Assembly: GCA_040954595.2 (NCBI GenBank)
Contig: CM082578.2
Location: forward strand, 186,001-250,000
Source of the DNA: Balanoglossus misakiensis
Taxonomy: Eukaryota; Hemichordata
Length of the DNA stretch: 64,000 nt
Direction of reading: 5' to 3'
In this document: positions 9,403 through 22,400 of the stretch, piece after piece
How the letters are laid out: every line of letters starts with the position of its first letter
Numbering within the stretch: the stretch's first letter is position 1
The notes under the pieces: model-generated
The model's database searches: none
Seen by the model: only the letters and a program-made list of their open reading frames with translations
What the model was told of the DNA's origin: nothing
Program-made: the position numbers and the translations under genes

Positions 9403-11816
9403 AAAAGCGAAATGCAGGAAAAAAGGAAATTAAGGAGCTGGTGACCAGAAGTGGAAAGTGTGTGACAAAAACGGACGAGATTCTGCGGGAACAAAGAGAA
9501 TTCTACGAGACGATCTATCAGCGAAAATGTTGCCATCAGTCGATTGACGATTTTTTGGAAAATAGCAGTTTACCAGGACTAACAGCTCTACAAAGTGAAC
9601 AGTGCGAAGGTAATTTAACGGAAAGGGAATGTTTGCGCGCTTTGAAGACCATGGCAGCTAACAAGTCTCCGGGATGTGATGGACTTTCGGTCGAATTTTT
9701 TCTTTTCTTTTGGTCAGAAATAAAAACATTTGTCACTTCATCTCTCAATGAAGCCTGGTCGTCAGGGGAACTTTCTGCTACACAAAAAAGAGGTATTATT
9801 ACATTGTTGTATAAAAAGGGAGATGAAAATGACTTGAATAATTATAGGCCTGTGTCGCTTTTAAACATTGACTACAAAATTGCCACTAAGGCATTATCAA
9901 ACAGACTCAAATGTGTTTTACCTACAATTATCCATAGAGATCAGACAGGCTATATGAAAGGCCGTTTTATTGGAGAAAACATTCGCCTGATCTCCGATGT
10001 TCTAGACTACACTAAAAAGCGGCGTTTGGAAGGAGCGATCCTTTTTGTAGATTATGAGAAAGCGTTTGACAGTGTAAATTGGAAATTTTTGTATAGCGTG
10101 CTTAAAAAGATGAATTTTGGTCCAGGCTTTATACGCTGGATTGAAGTTTTATATAGTAATATTTCTAGTTGTATTGTTTATAAGGGATGGTGCTCTGGAT
10201 ACTTTTCATTACATAGAGGTGTTCGACAGGGATGTTCCCTCTCGGCTTTATTGTTTTTACTTGTGATCGAAGTACTTGCATGTAAAATAAGACAACACGG
10301 GGAGATCAACGGGATCCCCTTATATGGTAATAATACAGCGAAGATTTCATTATTTGCCGACGACACCACTATTTTTACAAGGGATGGTCGGTCATTAGAA
10401 AATGTTTTTAAAGTTATGGATGATTTTCATCAGTGTGGTGGTTTAAAAATGAGCAACAAGAAAACGAAGGCAATGTGGGTTGGAAAAAACAGAAATAGTG
10501 AAAAGAAAATGGGAAATGTTGAATGGACAAATGAGCCCATCAAAACGCTTGGTGTGTATTTTGGCTATGACACTGAGAAATGTAACAAACTTAACTGGGA
10601 GCCTAAGATTGATAAACTGAAAAAGGTGCTACAAATGTGGGAAAGGAGAAGGCTTACGTTTTATGGGAGAGTGATGATTACGAAGGTTTTTGCAATTTCA
10701 CAGATTTTGTTTTTGACATCAGTGATTGGAATACCTGAAGGCATTAAGTGTGTTGTTCGAAAGCTAATTGATGGTTTTATAAGAAGAAAACGAAATATAA
10801 GCAATGTAATACTTCAGAGTGATTATGACAAAGGTGGCATCAGATGTGTCAACTTAGACAAGCAAATTGATTCTCTTTATGCAGTATGGGTCAAGAGACT
10901 GGTCTTGTGTAAAGGCAACACTTGGTCTGCTATACCATGGCATTATTTACAAATGGATGACCTTCAGTCATGTAATCTTATTCAGCACAACATTTTCTGG
11001 GAATCACTACCAAAGGCTTTAGAGTCTGCGATCCCTGAATTTTACGTCAAGGTTTTAAATGCGTGGTACAGTGCAAGTGAAAACATCAAAGGAAACAGAA
11101 ATGTAATTTTGAAATGGTGTAGCAAGTTTAACTTTTTCTACAAATCCTTGAAAAATTGTAAATACGGTATTTGGGATGGAAAACACTGGATTTCCATCAA
11201 TAACGTTACGTGTAAAGCCATTTATGCGAACATTCCACAAAGGAGTCCAAAAGTGGATAAACTTAACAAATGGTACACATTGCTGGAGGTACCAAACCAG
11301 ACTACAAAAGAAAGTGAAACGGTCTGGAAGAACATACACGCAATAACTAAGGAAACAAAGTTGCGGGAATTTCAATGGAAACTTTTACACAGGTTGTTGC
11401 CATGTAATAAGTATTTGTTTTATTGGAATAAGAGCAGCAGTGTGGATTGTGAACTTAGTAAGATACCAGAGTCTCTTGAGCACAAGTACGTGCGTTGTAC
11501 TATAGCCACATCACTTTGGGCAAAAATCGAGCGCATAATTCGGCAACTTTTTTGTAAAGATTTTGTTTTACAAAGCGCTCATATAATTTTCAATTGCATT
11601 AGAAGTGTTATGCTTTCGAAATCTAAAGAAAATATTGTAAATTTATTGATTTTAGTTTGCAAATGGAGTATACATAAATACTGGCTAAGTGAAACCAGAG
11701 CACCTTTAATGGTGCTAGTAAAATACGAATTCATATTGAGATACAAGGTATACAAGGAAATATGCAATAATTCAGAAAGTGCAAGAATTTTTGAAGCTAT
11801 TATATCTATGATGTGA
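9403..11816 (+). pseudogene. LINE ORF2, reverse transcriptase and C-terminal part
   Basis: Continuation of ORF2 after the frameshift. This frame is open from about 9357, but its first ~15 codons overlap the upstream frame and are not the natural sequence. RT motifs in order: GCDGLSVEF, NYRPVSLLN, VDYEKAFDSVNW (block A), GVRQGCSLSALLF (block B) and SLFADDTTIF (catalytic FADD at 10353-10364). A thumb region and a C-terminal zinc-like motif follow (CELSKIPESLEH, then C). The second Cys of the usual CxxC appears replaced by Ser, so that motif may be weakened. Total ORF2 length would be about 1,185 residues, normal for the group. Stop at 11814-11816. Confidence 0.88.
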
Positions 11817-11904
11817 GTTTTCGGTTGGTTTCTTTTTTTTGATATGTTAATGTAACACTGAAAGTTTTTTTAATAAAAGATAAAAAAAAAAAAAAAAAAA
11901 AAAA
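11817..11904 (+). terminator. LINE 3' UTR, AATAAA signal and poly-A tail
   Basis: 88 bp after the ORF2 stop, with AATAAA at 11872-11877 and about 23 A (11882-11904) ending exactly at the right target duplication. This is the expected product of target-primed reverse transcription. Confidence 0.9.
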
Positions 11905-12540
11905 TTACGCCAGTCTGTGTCATATAGAGCCGGTGCACCAGCCGAGTCACGCCGTAGGAAATCTGACTTGATCAACGTGGTCAATGTACGCCTGTTTCTG
12001 CTCTAGAATGCCGGGGCTTCAGCTGAGCCAGGCCGTAGTAAACCCGACGTGATTACCGTTGTTAACTTACGCCAGTCTGTGTCCTATATATAGTGCCGGG
12101 GCATCAGCCGTGCCAGGCCGAAGGAAATGTGAGTAGATCAACGTGGTCTCTGTACGCGTGTTTCTGCTCTAGAGTGTCAGGGCTTTAGCAAAGCCATGCC
12201 GTAGGAAATCTGACTTGATCAACGTTGCTAACGAACGCTAGTGTCTGTCATAGTGTGCCGGGGTTTTAGTCGAGCCAAGCCGTAGGAGATCAGACTTGAT
12301 CAACGTGGTCTCTGTACGCGTGTTTCTGCTCTAGAGTGCCGGGGCTTTATCCAAGCCATGCCGTAGAAAATCTGACTTGATCACCGTTGCTAACGTACGC
12401 TAGTGTCTGTCATATTGTGACGGAGATTTAGCCGAGCCAGGCCGTAGAAAAATCGACTTGTTCAACGTTACCAGTGTGCAACTGTTTCTGCTCTAGAGTG
12501 TCAGGGTTTTAGCCGACTTATGCTGTAGGAAATCTGAGTT

Positions 12541-13512
12541 GATGCACGGGAATTCAATGTTAGAAAACCCGTGTGGAAAGTATCTCTACCCGTTTGAAAC
12601 TAAGAAAAGAATTTATTCTTATTTATTTTGTAAAAAAGACAATTTTTCGAAAAAAAGTCGATAATGGTAATTTTGTCTTGGGTGATTCAAATTATACCGC
12701 CTTTTCTGGAATTTGCAGCACTTTTTACAAGAGAACGACACTTCATGCTCCATAATATTTCCGAAAATGAAGAAAAGAGTTAATTTTTTATGATTTTTTA
12801 AAAATTTACCATTTTTGTCAAAATATGGCCAAAATGGCTATTTTTCTTGAATTCCGTCAATATCTCTGCATTTTTGGAGTGGTCGAGAGTTTTAACGTAC
12901 AATCAACATGTCATATATGATCAGGGCACCAAATTCGAAGAACAAAGGTTTTTTTATTTTTTTTTTCTAAAAATGACATTTTCAAGGAATATTTGCTAAA
13001 ACGCAATTTTGTCTGCAGTGAGCCAAATTGGCCGTTTTTTTGTGGAATTTTTATCGATATATATATACGAAGAGCATTCTATACTCCATCAGATTTCCGA
13101 AAATGTAGAAAACAGGTATTTTTTGTAATTTTCAAAAATTTACCATTTTGACCAAATTGTGGCTAAAATTGTTATTTTCGTGTTGAATGCCGCCAGTGTC
13201 ACTGCTTTTTAAAGTCATGAAAACTTTTAACATACAAGCAATTGTTTATATATGATCAGGTCACCGAATTAAAAAAATAAAGAATGTTTTCCCTAAAAAT
13301 GACCTTTTTGGTGCAAAAACGAATAAAACGCAATTTTGTATTAAATCAGCTCATTCAGAGTGCATTTTTTATAATCAGCACCATTTTTACATATAATGGA
13401 AATTTCATACATCATCAGATATCCAAATATGAAAAAATGAATTAGATATATTGAAGATGATTGTCCAAAATTAGCTGATATCTGATAAATGTAGTATTGA
13501 ACCGTTCTGTTC
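12541..13512 (+). repeat. AT-rich half of a satellite unit: three diverged ~330-bp subrepeats
   Basis: Within one unit, related words recur about 330 bp apart: catgctccataatatttccg (~12746), tatactccatcagatttccg (~13080) and catacatcatcagatatcc (~13407). Likewise ttaacatacaatcaacatg and ttaacatacaagcaattg, each followed by atatgatcagg and later by aaaacgcaattttgt. The AT half therefore arose by an older triplication before the 2-kb unit amplified. The same structure is seen in the other units. Confidence 0.8.
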
Positions 13513-16500
13513 CCCCCCCCCTACATTACATGCGGTACGCCGATGTCAGCTTACCCGGCAGTACTGCAGGCCGTGCCCCCAACTAACGTCGGTGTTTGAA
13601 ACGCCCTGGTTAAATTCGAGCTTTCTCTATAAATTGACAGGCAATAAAGCAGTCCTACCCGAACAAATGTCGAGTGTTGACCCGCTGTGACTTTCCCTCT
13701 TCGGTTTGCCCGACTTAGCCAACGTCTTTGTACTAGAAAGTCGGGTCTTTTGCAGAGCCAGGCCGAAGGAAATCCGACTTGATCACCGTTGCTAACGAAC
13801 GCTAGTGTCTGTCATGGTGTGCCGGGGTTTTAGTTGAGCCAGGCCGTAGGAGATCTGACTTGATCATCGTGGTCAATGTACGCGTGTTTCCGCTCTAAAG
13901 TGCCGGTGCTTCAGCTAAACCAGGCCGTAGGAAATCCGACGTAATCACCGTTGATAACTTACGCCAGTCTGTGTCATATAGAGCCGGTGCACCAGCCGAG
14001 TCACGCCGTAGGAAATCTGACTTGATCAACGTGGTCAATGTACGCCTGTTTCTGCTCTAGAGTGCCGGGGCATCAGCCGTGCCAGGCCGAAGGAAATGTG
14101 AGTAGATCAACGTGGTCTCTGTACGCGTGTTTCTGCTCTTGAGTGCCAGGGCTTTAGCCAAGCCATGCCGTAGAAAATCTGACTTGATCACCGTTGCTAA
14201 CGTACGCTAGTGTCTGTCATATTGTGACGGAGATTTAGCCGAGCCAGGCCGTAGAAAAATCGACTTGTTCAACGTTACCAGTGTGCAACTGTTTCTGCTC
14301 TAGAGTGTCAGGGTTTTAGCCGACTTATGCTGTAGGAAATCTGAGTTGATGAACGGGAATTCAATGTTAGAAAACCCGTGTGGAAAGTATCTCTATCCGT
14401 TTGAAACTAAGAAAAGAATTTATTCTTATTTATTTTGTAAAAAAGACAATTTTTCGAAAAAAGTCGAAAATGGTAATTTTGTCTTGGGTGATTCAAATGA
14501 TACCGCCTTTTCTGGAATTTGCGGCACTTTTTGCAAGAGAACGACACTTCATGCTCCATAATATTTCCGAAAATGAAGAAAAGAGTTAATTTTTTATGAT
14601 TTTTTAAAAATTTACCATTTTTGTCAAAATATGGCCAAAATGGCTATTTTTTCTTGAATTCCGTCAATATCTCTGCATTTTTGGAGTGGTCGAAAGTTTT
14701 AACATACAATCAACATGTCATATATGATCAGGGCACCAAATTCGAAGGACAAAGGTGTTTTTATTTTTTTTTCTAAAAATGACATTTTCAAGGAAAATTT
14801 GGTAAAACGCAATTTTGTCTGCAGTGAGCCAAATTAGACGGTCTTTTGTGGAATTTGTATCGATATATACATACGAAGAGCATTCTATACTCCATCAGAT
14901 TTCCGAAAATGTAGAAAACAGGTATTTTTTGTAATTTTCAAAAATTTACCATTTTGACCAAATTGTGGCTAAAATTGTTATTTTCGTGTTGAATGCCGCC
15001 ATTGTCACTGCTTTTAAAAGTCATAAAACTTTTAACATACAAGCAATTGTTTATATATGATCAGGTCACCGAATTAATAAACTAAAGAATGTTTTGCCTA
15101 AAAATGACCTTTTTGGTGCAAAAACGAATAAAACGCAATTTTGTATTAAATCAGCTCATTCAGAGTGCATTTTTTATAATCAGCACAATGTTTACATATA
15201 ATGGAAATTTCATACATGATCAGATATCCAAATATGAAAAAATGATTTTGATTTTAGATGATTGTCCAAAATTAGCTGATATCTAACAAATGTAGTATTG
15301 AACCGTTCTGTTCCCCCCCCCCCTTACATTATATGCGGTACGCCGATGTCAGCTTACCCGGCAGTACTGTAGGCCGTGCCCCCAACAAACGTCGGTGTTT
15401 GAAACGCCCTGGTTAAATTCGGGCTCTCTCTTTAAATTGACAGGCAATAATGCAGTCCTACCGGAACAAATGTCGAGTGTTGAACCGCTGCGACTTTCCC
15501 TGTTCGGTTTGCCCGACTTAGCCAACGTCTTTGTACTAGAGTGTCGGGTCTTTTGCAGAACCAGGCCGAAGGAAATCCGACTTGATCACCGTTGCTAACG
15601 AACGCTAGTGTCTGTCATGGTGTGCCGGGGTTTTAGACGAGCCAGGCCGTAGGAGATCTGACTTGATCATCGTGGTCAATGTACGCGTGTTTCCGCTCTA
15701 AAGTGCCGGGGCTTCAGCTAAACCAGGCCGTAGGAAATCCGATGTAATCACCGTTGATAACTTACGCCAGTCTGTGTCATATAGAGCCGGTGCACCAGCC
15801 TAGTCACGCCGTAGGAAATCTGACTTGATCAACGTGGTCAATGTACGCCTGTTTCTGCTCTAGAGTGCCGGGGCTTCAGCTGAGCCAGGCCGTAGGAAAC
15901 CCGACGTGATTACCGTTGTTAACTTACGCCAGTCTGTGTCCTATATATAGTGCCGGGGCATCAGCCGTGCCAGGCCGAAGGAAATGTGAGTAGATCAACG
16001 TGGTCTCTGTACGCGTGTTTCTGCTCTAGAGTGCCAGGGCTTTAGCCAAGCCATGCCGTAGGAAATCTGACTTGATCAACGTTGCTAACGAACGCTAGTG
16101 TCTGTCTTAGTGTGCCGGGGTTTTAGTCGAGCCAAGCCGTAGGAGATCAGACTTGATCAACGTGGTCTCTGTACGCGTGTTTCTGCTCTAGAGTGCCGGG
16201 GCTTTATCCAAGCCATGCCGTAGAAAATCTGACTTGATCACCGTTGCTAACGTACGCTAGTGTCTGTCATATTGTGACGGAGATTTAGCCGAGCCAGGCC
16301 GTAGAAAAATCGACTTGTTCAACGTTACCAGTGTGCAACTGTTTCTGCTCTAGAGTGTCAGGGTTTTAGCCGACTTATGCTGTAGGAAATCTGAGTTGAT
16401 GAACGGGAATTCAATGTTAGAAAACCCGTGTGGAAAGTATCTCTATCCGTTTGAAACTAAGAAAAGAATTTATTCTTATTTATTTTGTAAAAAAGACAAT

Positions 16501-19431
16501 TTTTCGAAAAAAGTCGAAAATGGTAATTTTGTCTTGGGTGATTCAAATGATACCGCCTTTTCTGGAATTTGCAGCACTTTTTGCAAGAGAACGACACTTC
16601 ATGCTCCATAATATTTCCGAAAATGAAGAAAAGAGTTAATTTTTTATGATTTTTTAAAAATTTACCATTTTTGTCAAAATATGGCCAAAATGGCTATTTT
16701 TTCTTGAATTCCGTCAATATCTCTGCATTTTTGGAGTGGTCGAAAGTTTTAACATACAATCAACATGTCATATATGATCAGGGCACCAAATTCGAAGGAC
16801 AAAGGTGTTTTTATTTTTTTTTCTAAAAATGACATTTTCAAGGAAAATTTGGTAAAACGCAATTTTGTCTGCAGTGAGCCAAATTAGACGGTCTTTTGTG
16901 GAATTTGTATCGATATATACATACGAAGAGCAATCTATACTCCATCAGATTTCCGAAAATGTAGAAAACAGGTATTTTTTGTAATTTTCAAAAATTTACC
17001 GTTTTGACCAAATTGTGGCTAAAATTGTTATTTTCGTGTTGAATGCCGCCAGTGTCACTGCTTTTAAAAGTCATAAAAACTTTTAACATACAAGCAATTC
17101 TTTATATATGATCAGGTCACCGAATTAAAAAAATAAAGAATGTTTTGCCTAAAAATGACCTTTTAGGTGCAAAAACGAATAAAACGTAATTTTGTATTAA
17201 ATCAGCTCATTCAGAGTGCATTTTTTATAATCAGCACCATTTTTACATATAATTGAAATTTCATACATCATTAGATATCCAAATATGAAAAAATGATTTA
17301 GATTTTAGATGATTGTCCAAAATTAGCTGATATCTAATAAATGTAGTATTGAACCGTTCTGTTTGCCCCCCCCCCTTACATTATATGCGGTACGCCGATG
17401 TCAGCTTACCCGGCAGTACTGCAGGCCGTGCCCCCAACTAACGTCGGTGTTTGGAACGCCCTGGTTAAATTCGGGCTTTCTCTATAAATTGACAGGCAAT
17501 AATGCAGTCCTACCCGAACAAATGTCGAGTGTTGACCCGCTGTGACTTACCATCTTCGGTTTGCCCGACTTAGCCAACGTCTTTGTACTAGAGTGTCAGG
17601 TCTTTTGCAGAGCCAGGCCGAAGGAAATCCGACTTGATCACCGTTGCTAACGAACGCTAGTGTCTGTCATGGTGTGCCGGGGTTTTAGTCGAGCCAGGCC
17701 GTAGGAGATCTGACTTGATCATCGTGGTCAATGTACGCGTGTTTCCGCTCTAAAGTGCCGGGGCTTCAGCGAAACCAGACCGTAGGAAATCCGACGTAAT
17801 CACCGTTGATAACTTACGCCAGTCTGTGTCATATAGAGCCGGTGCACAAGCCGAGTCACGCCGTAGGAAATCTGACTTGATCAACGTGGTCAATGTACGC
17901 CTGTTTCTGCTCTAGAGTGCCGGGGCTTCAGCTGAACCAGGCCGTAGGAAACCCGACGTGATTACCGTTGTTAACTTACGCCAGTCTGTGTCCTATATAT
18001 AGTGCCGGGGCATCAGCCGTGCCAGGCCGAAGGAAATGTGAGTAGATCAACGTGGTCTCTGTACGCGTGTTTCTGCTCTAGAGTGCCAGGGCTTTAGCCA
18101 AGCCATGCCGTAGGAAATCTGACTTGATCAACGTTGCTAACGAACGCTAGCGTCTGTCACAGTGTGCCGGGGTTTTAGTCGAGCCAAGCCGTAGGAGATC
18201 AGACTTGATCAACGTGGTCTCTGTACGCGTGTTTCTGCTCTAGAGTGCCGGGGATTTATCCAAGCCATGCCGTAGAAAATCTGACTTCATCACCGTTGCT
18301 AACGTACGCTAGTGTCTGTCATATTGTGACGGAGATTTAGCCGAGCCAGGCCATAGAAAAATCGACTTGTTCAACGTTACCAGTGTGCAACTGTTTCTGC
18401 TCTAGAGTGTCAGGGTTTTAGCCGACTTATGCTGTAGGAAATCTGAGATGATGAACGGGAATTCAATGTTAGAAAACCCTTGTGGAAAGTATCTCTACCC
18501 GTTTGAAACTAAGAAAAGAATTTATTCTTATTTATTTTGTAAAAAAGACAATTTTTCGAAAAAAAGTCGAAAATGGTAATTTTGTCTTGGGTGATTCAAA
18601 TTATACCGCCTTTTCTGGAATTTGCTGCACTTCTTACAAGAGAACGACACTTCATGCTCCATAATATTTCGGAAAATGAAGAAAAGAGTTATTTTTTATG
18701 ATTTTTTAAAAATTTACCATTTTTGTCAAAATATGGCCAAAATGGCTATTTTTTCTTGAATTCATTCAATATATCTGCATTTTTGGAGTGGTCGAAAGTT
18801 TTAACATACAATCAACATGTCATATATGATCAGGGCACCAAATTCGAAGAACAAAGGTTTTTTTATTTTTTTTCTTCTAAAAATGACATTTTCAAGGAAA
18901 ATTTGGTAAAACGCAATTTTGTCTGCAGTGAGCCAAATTAGACGGTCTTTTGTGGAATTTGTATCGATATATACATACGAAGAGCATTCTATACTCCATC
19001 AGATTTCCGAAAATGTAGAAAACAGGTATTTTTTTGTAATTTTCAAAAATTTACCATTTTGACCAAATTGTGGCTAAAATTGTTATTTTCGTGTTGAATG
19101 CCGCCAGTGTCACTGCTTTTAAAAGTCATAAAAACTTTTAACATACAAGCAATTGTTTATATATGATCAGGTCACCGAATTAAAAAAATAAAGAATGTTT
19201 TGCCTAAAAATGACCTTTTTGGTGCAAAAACGAATAAAACGCAATTTTGTATTAAATCAGAATGCATTTTTTATAATCAGCACCAGTTTTACATGTAATG
19301 GAAATTTAATACATCATCAGATATCCAAATATGAAAAAAATGATTTAGATTTTAGATGATTGTCCAAAATTAGCTGATATCTAATAAATGTAGTATTGAA
19401 CCGTTCTGTTCCCCCCCCCCCCTACATTATA

Positions 19432-22400
19432 TGCGGTACGCCGATGTCAGCTTACCCAGCAGTACTGCAGGCCGTGCCCCCAACTAACGTCGGTGTTTGA
19501 AACGCCCTGGTTAAATTCGGGCTTTCTCTATAAATTGACAGGCAATAATGCAGTCCTACCGGAACAAATGTCGAGTGTTGACCCGCTTTGACTTTCCCTC
19601 TTCGGTTTGCCCGACTTAGCCAACGTCTTTGTACTAGAGTGTCGGGTCTTTTGCAGAGCCAGGCCGAAGGAAATCCGACTTGATCACCGTTGCTAACGAA
19701 CGCTAGTGTCTGTCATGGTGTGCCGGGGTTTTAGTCGGGCCAGGCCGTAGGAGATCTGACTTGATCATCGTGGTCAATGTACGCGTGTTTCCGCTCTAAA
19801 GTGCCGGGGCTTCAGCTAAACCAGGCCGTAGGACATCCGCCGTAATCACCGTTGATAACTTACGCCAGTCTGTGTCATATAGAGCCGGTGCACCAGCCGA
19901 GTCACGCCGTAGGAAATCTGACTTGATCAACGTGGTCAATGTACGCCTGTTTCTGCTCTAGAATGCCGGGGCTTCAGCTGAGCCAGGCCGTAGGAAACCC
20001 GACGTGATTACCGTTGTTAACTTACGCCAGTCTGTGTCTTATATATAGTGCCGGGGCATCAGCCGTGCCAGGCCGAAGGAAATGTGAGTAGATCAACGTG
20101 GTCTCTGTACGCGTGTTTCTGCTCTAGAGTGCCTTGGCTTTAGCCAAGCCATGCCGTAGGAAATCTGACTTGATCAACGTTGCTAACGAACGCTAGTGTC
20201 TGTCATAGTGTGCCGGGGTTTTAGTCGAGCCAAGCCGTAGGAGATCAGACTTGATAAACGTGGTCTCTGTACGCGTGTTTCTGCTCTAGAGTGCCGGGGC
20301 TTTATCCAAGCCATGCCGTAGAAAATCTGACTTGATCACCGTTGCTAACGTACGCTAGTGTCTGTCATATTGTGACGGACATTTAGCGGAGCCAGGCCGT
20401 AGAAAAATTGACTTGTTCAACGTTACCAGTGTGCAACTGTTTCTGCTCTAGAGTGTCAGGGTTTTAGCCGACTTATGCTGTAGGAAATCTGAGTTGATGA
20501 ACGGGAATTCAATGTTAGAAAACCCGTGTGGAAAGTATCTCTACCCGTTTGAAACTAAGAAAAGAATTTATTCTTATTTATTTTGTAAAAAAGACAATTT
20601 TTCGAAAACAAGTCGAAAATGGTAATTTTGTCTTGGGTGATTTAAATTATACCGCCTTTTCTGGAATTTGCAGCACTTTTTACAAGAGAACGACACTTCA
20701 TGCTCCATAATATTTCCGAAAAAATAAGAAAAGAGTTAATTTTTTATGATTTTTTAAAAATTTACCATTTTTGTCAAAATATGGCCAAAATGGCTATTTT
20801 TTCTTGAATTCCGTCAATATCTCTGCATTTTTGGAGTGGTCGAAAGTCTTAACATACAATCAACATGTCATATATGATCAGGGCACCAAATTCGAAGAAC
20901 AAAGGTTTTTTAATTTTTTTTTCTAAAAATGACATTTTCAAGGAAAATTTGGTAAAACGCAATTTTGTCTGCAGTGAGCCAAATTAGACGGTCTTTTGTG
21001 GAATTTGTATCGATATATACATGCGAAGAGCATTCTATACTCCATCAGATTTCCGAAAATGTAGAAAACAGGTATTTTTTGTAATTTTCAAAAATTTACC
21101 ATTTTGACCAAATTGTGGCTACAATTGTTATTTTCGTGTTGAATGCCGCCAGTGTCACTGCTTTTAAAAGTCATAAAAACTTTTAACATACAAGCAATTG
21201 TTTATATATGATCAGGTCACCGAATTAAAAAAATAAAGAATGTTTTGCCTAAAAATGACCTTTTTGGTGCAAAAACGAATAAAACGCAATTTTGTATTGA
21301 ATCAGAATGCATTTTTTATAATCAGCACCATTTTTACATATAATGGAAATTTCATACATCATCAGATATCCAAATATGAAAAAATGATTTAGATTTTAGA
21401 TGATTGTCCAAAATTAGTTGATATCTAATAAATGTAGTATTGAACCATTCTGTCCCCCCCCCCCCTACATTATATGCGGTACGCCGATGTCAGCTTACCC
21501 GGCAGTACTGCAGGCCGTGCCCCCAACTAACGTCGGTGTTTGAAACGCCCTGGTTAATTTCGGGCTTTCTCTATAAATTGACAGGCAATAATGCAGTCCT
21601 ACCCGAACAAATGTCAAGTGTTGAACCGCTTTGACTTTCCCTCCTCGGTTTGCCCGACTTAGCCAACGTCTTTGTACTAGAGTGTCGGGTCTTTTGCAGA
21701 GCCAGGCCGAAGGAAATCCGACTTGATCACCGTTGCTAACGAACGCTAGTGTCTGTCATGGTGTGCCGGGGTTTTAGTCGAGCCAGGCCGTAGGAGATCT
21801 GACTTGATCATCGTGGTCAATGTACGCGTGTTTCCGCTCTAAAGTGCCGGGGCTTCAGCTAAACCAGGCCGTAGGAAATCCGACGTAATCACTGTTGATA
21901 ACTTACGCCAGTCTGTGTCATATAGAGCCGGTGCACCAGCCGAGTCACGCCGTAGGAAATCTGACTTGATCAACGTGGTCAATGTACGCCTGTTTCTGCT
22001 CTAGAGTGCCGGGGCTTCAGCTGAGCCACGCCGTAGGAAACCCGACGTGATTACCGTTGTTAACTTACGCCAGTCTGTGTCCTATATATAGTGCCGGGGC
22101 ATCAGCCGTGCCAGGCCGAAGGAAATGTGAGTAGATCAACGTGGTCTCTGTACGCGTGTTTCTGCTCTAGAGTGCCAGGACTTTAGCCAAGCCATGCCGT
22201 AGGAAATCTGACTTGATCAACGTTGCTAACGAACGCTAGTGTCTGTCAAAGTGTGCCATGGTTTTAGTCGAGCCAAGCCGTAGGAGATCAGACTTGATCG
22301 TCTCTGTACGCGTGTTTCTGCTCTAGAGTGCCGGGGCTTTATCCAAGCCATGCCGTAGAAAATCTGACTTGATCACCGTTGCTAACGTACGCTAGTGTCT

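Larger units (their letters stand above)
5104..11904 (+). mobile_element. Tx1/L1-like non-LTR retrotransposon, nearly full length, with a nested DNA transposon
   Basis: A 6.8-kb insertion in the satellite bounded by a 12-bp target duplication and ending in about 23 A. It contains a 5' UTR (5104-5314), ORF1 with two CCHC knuckles (5315-8260, interrupted by a transposon at 6133-7896), ORF2 with AP endonuclease and reverse transcriptase (8260-11816, one frameshift), a short 3' UTR and an AATAAA at 11872. Without the nested element it would be about 5.0 kb, normal for this group. The C-terminal motif after the RT (ESLEH...C) and the ORF1 knuckles fit the L1/Tx1 group. Clade assignment is by recall of family features; a phylogeny was not run. 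Confidence 0.9.
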
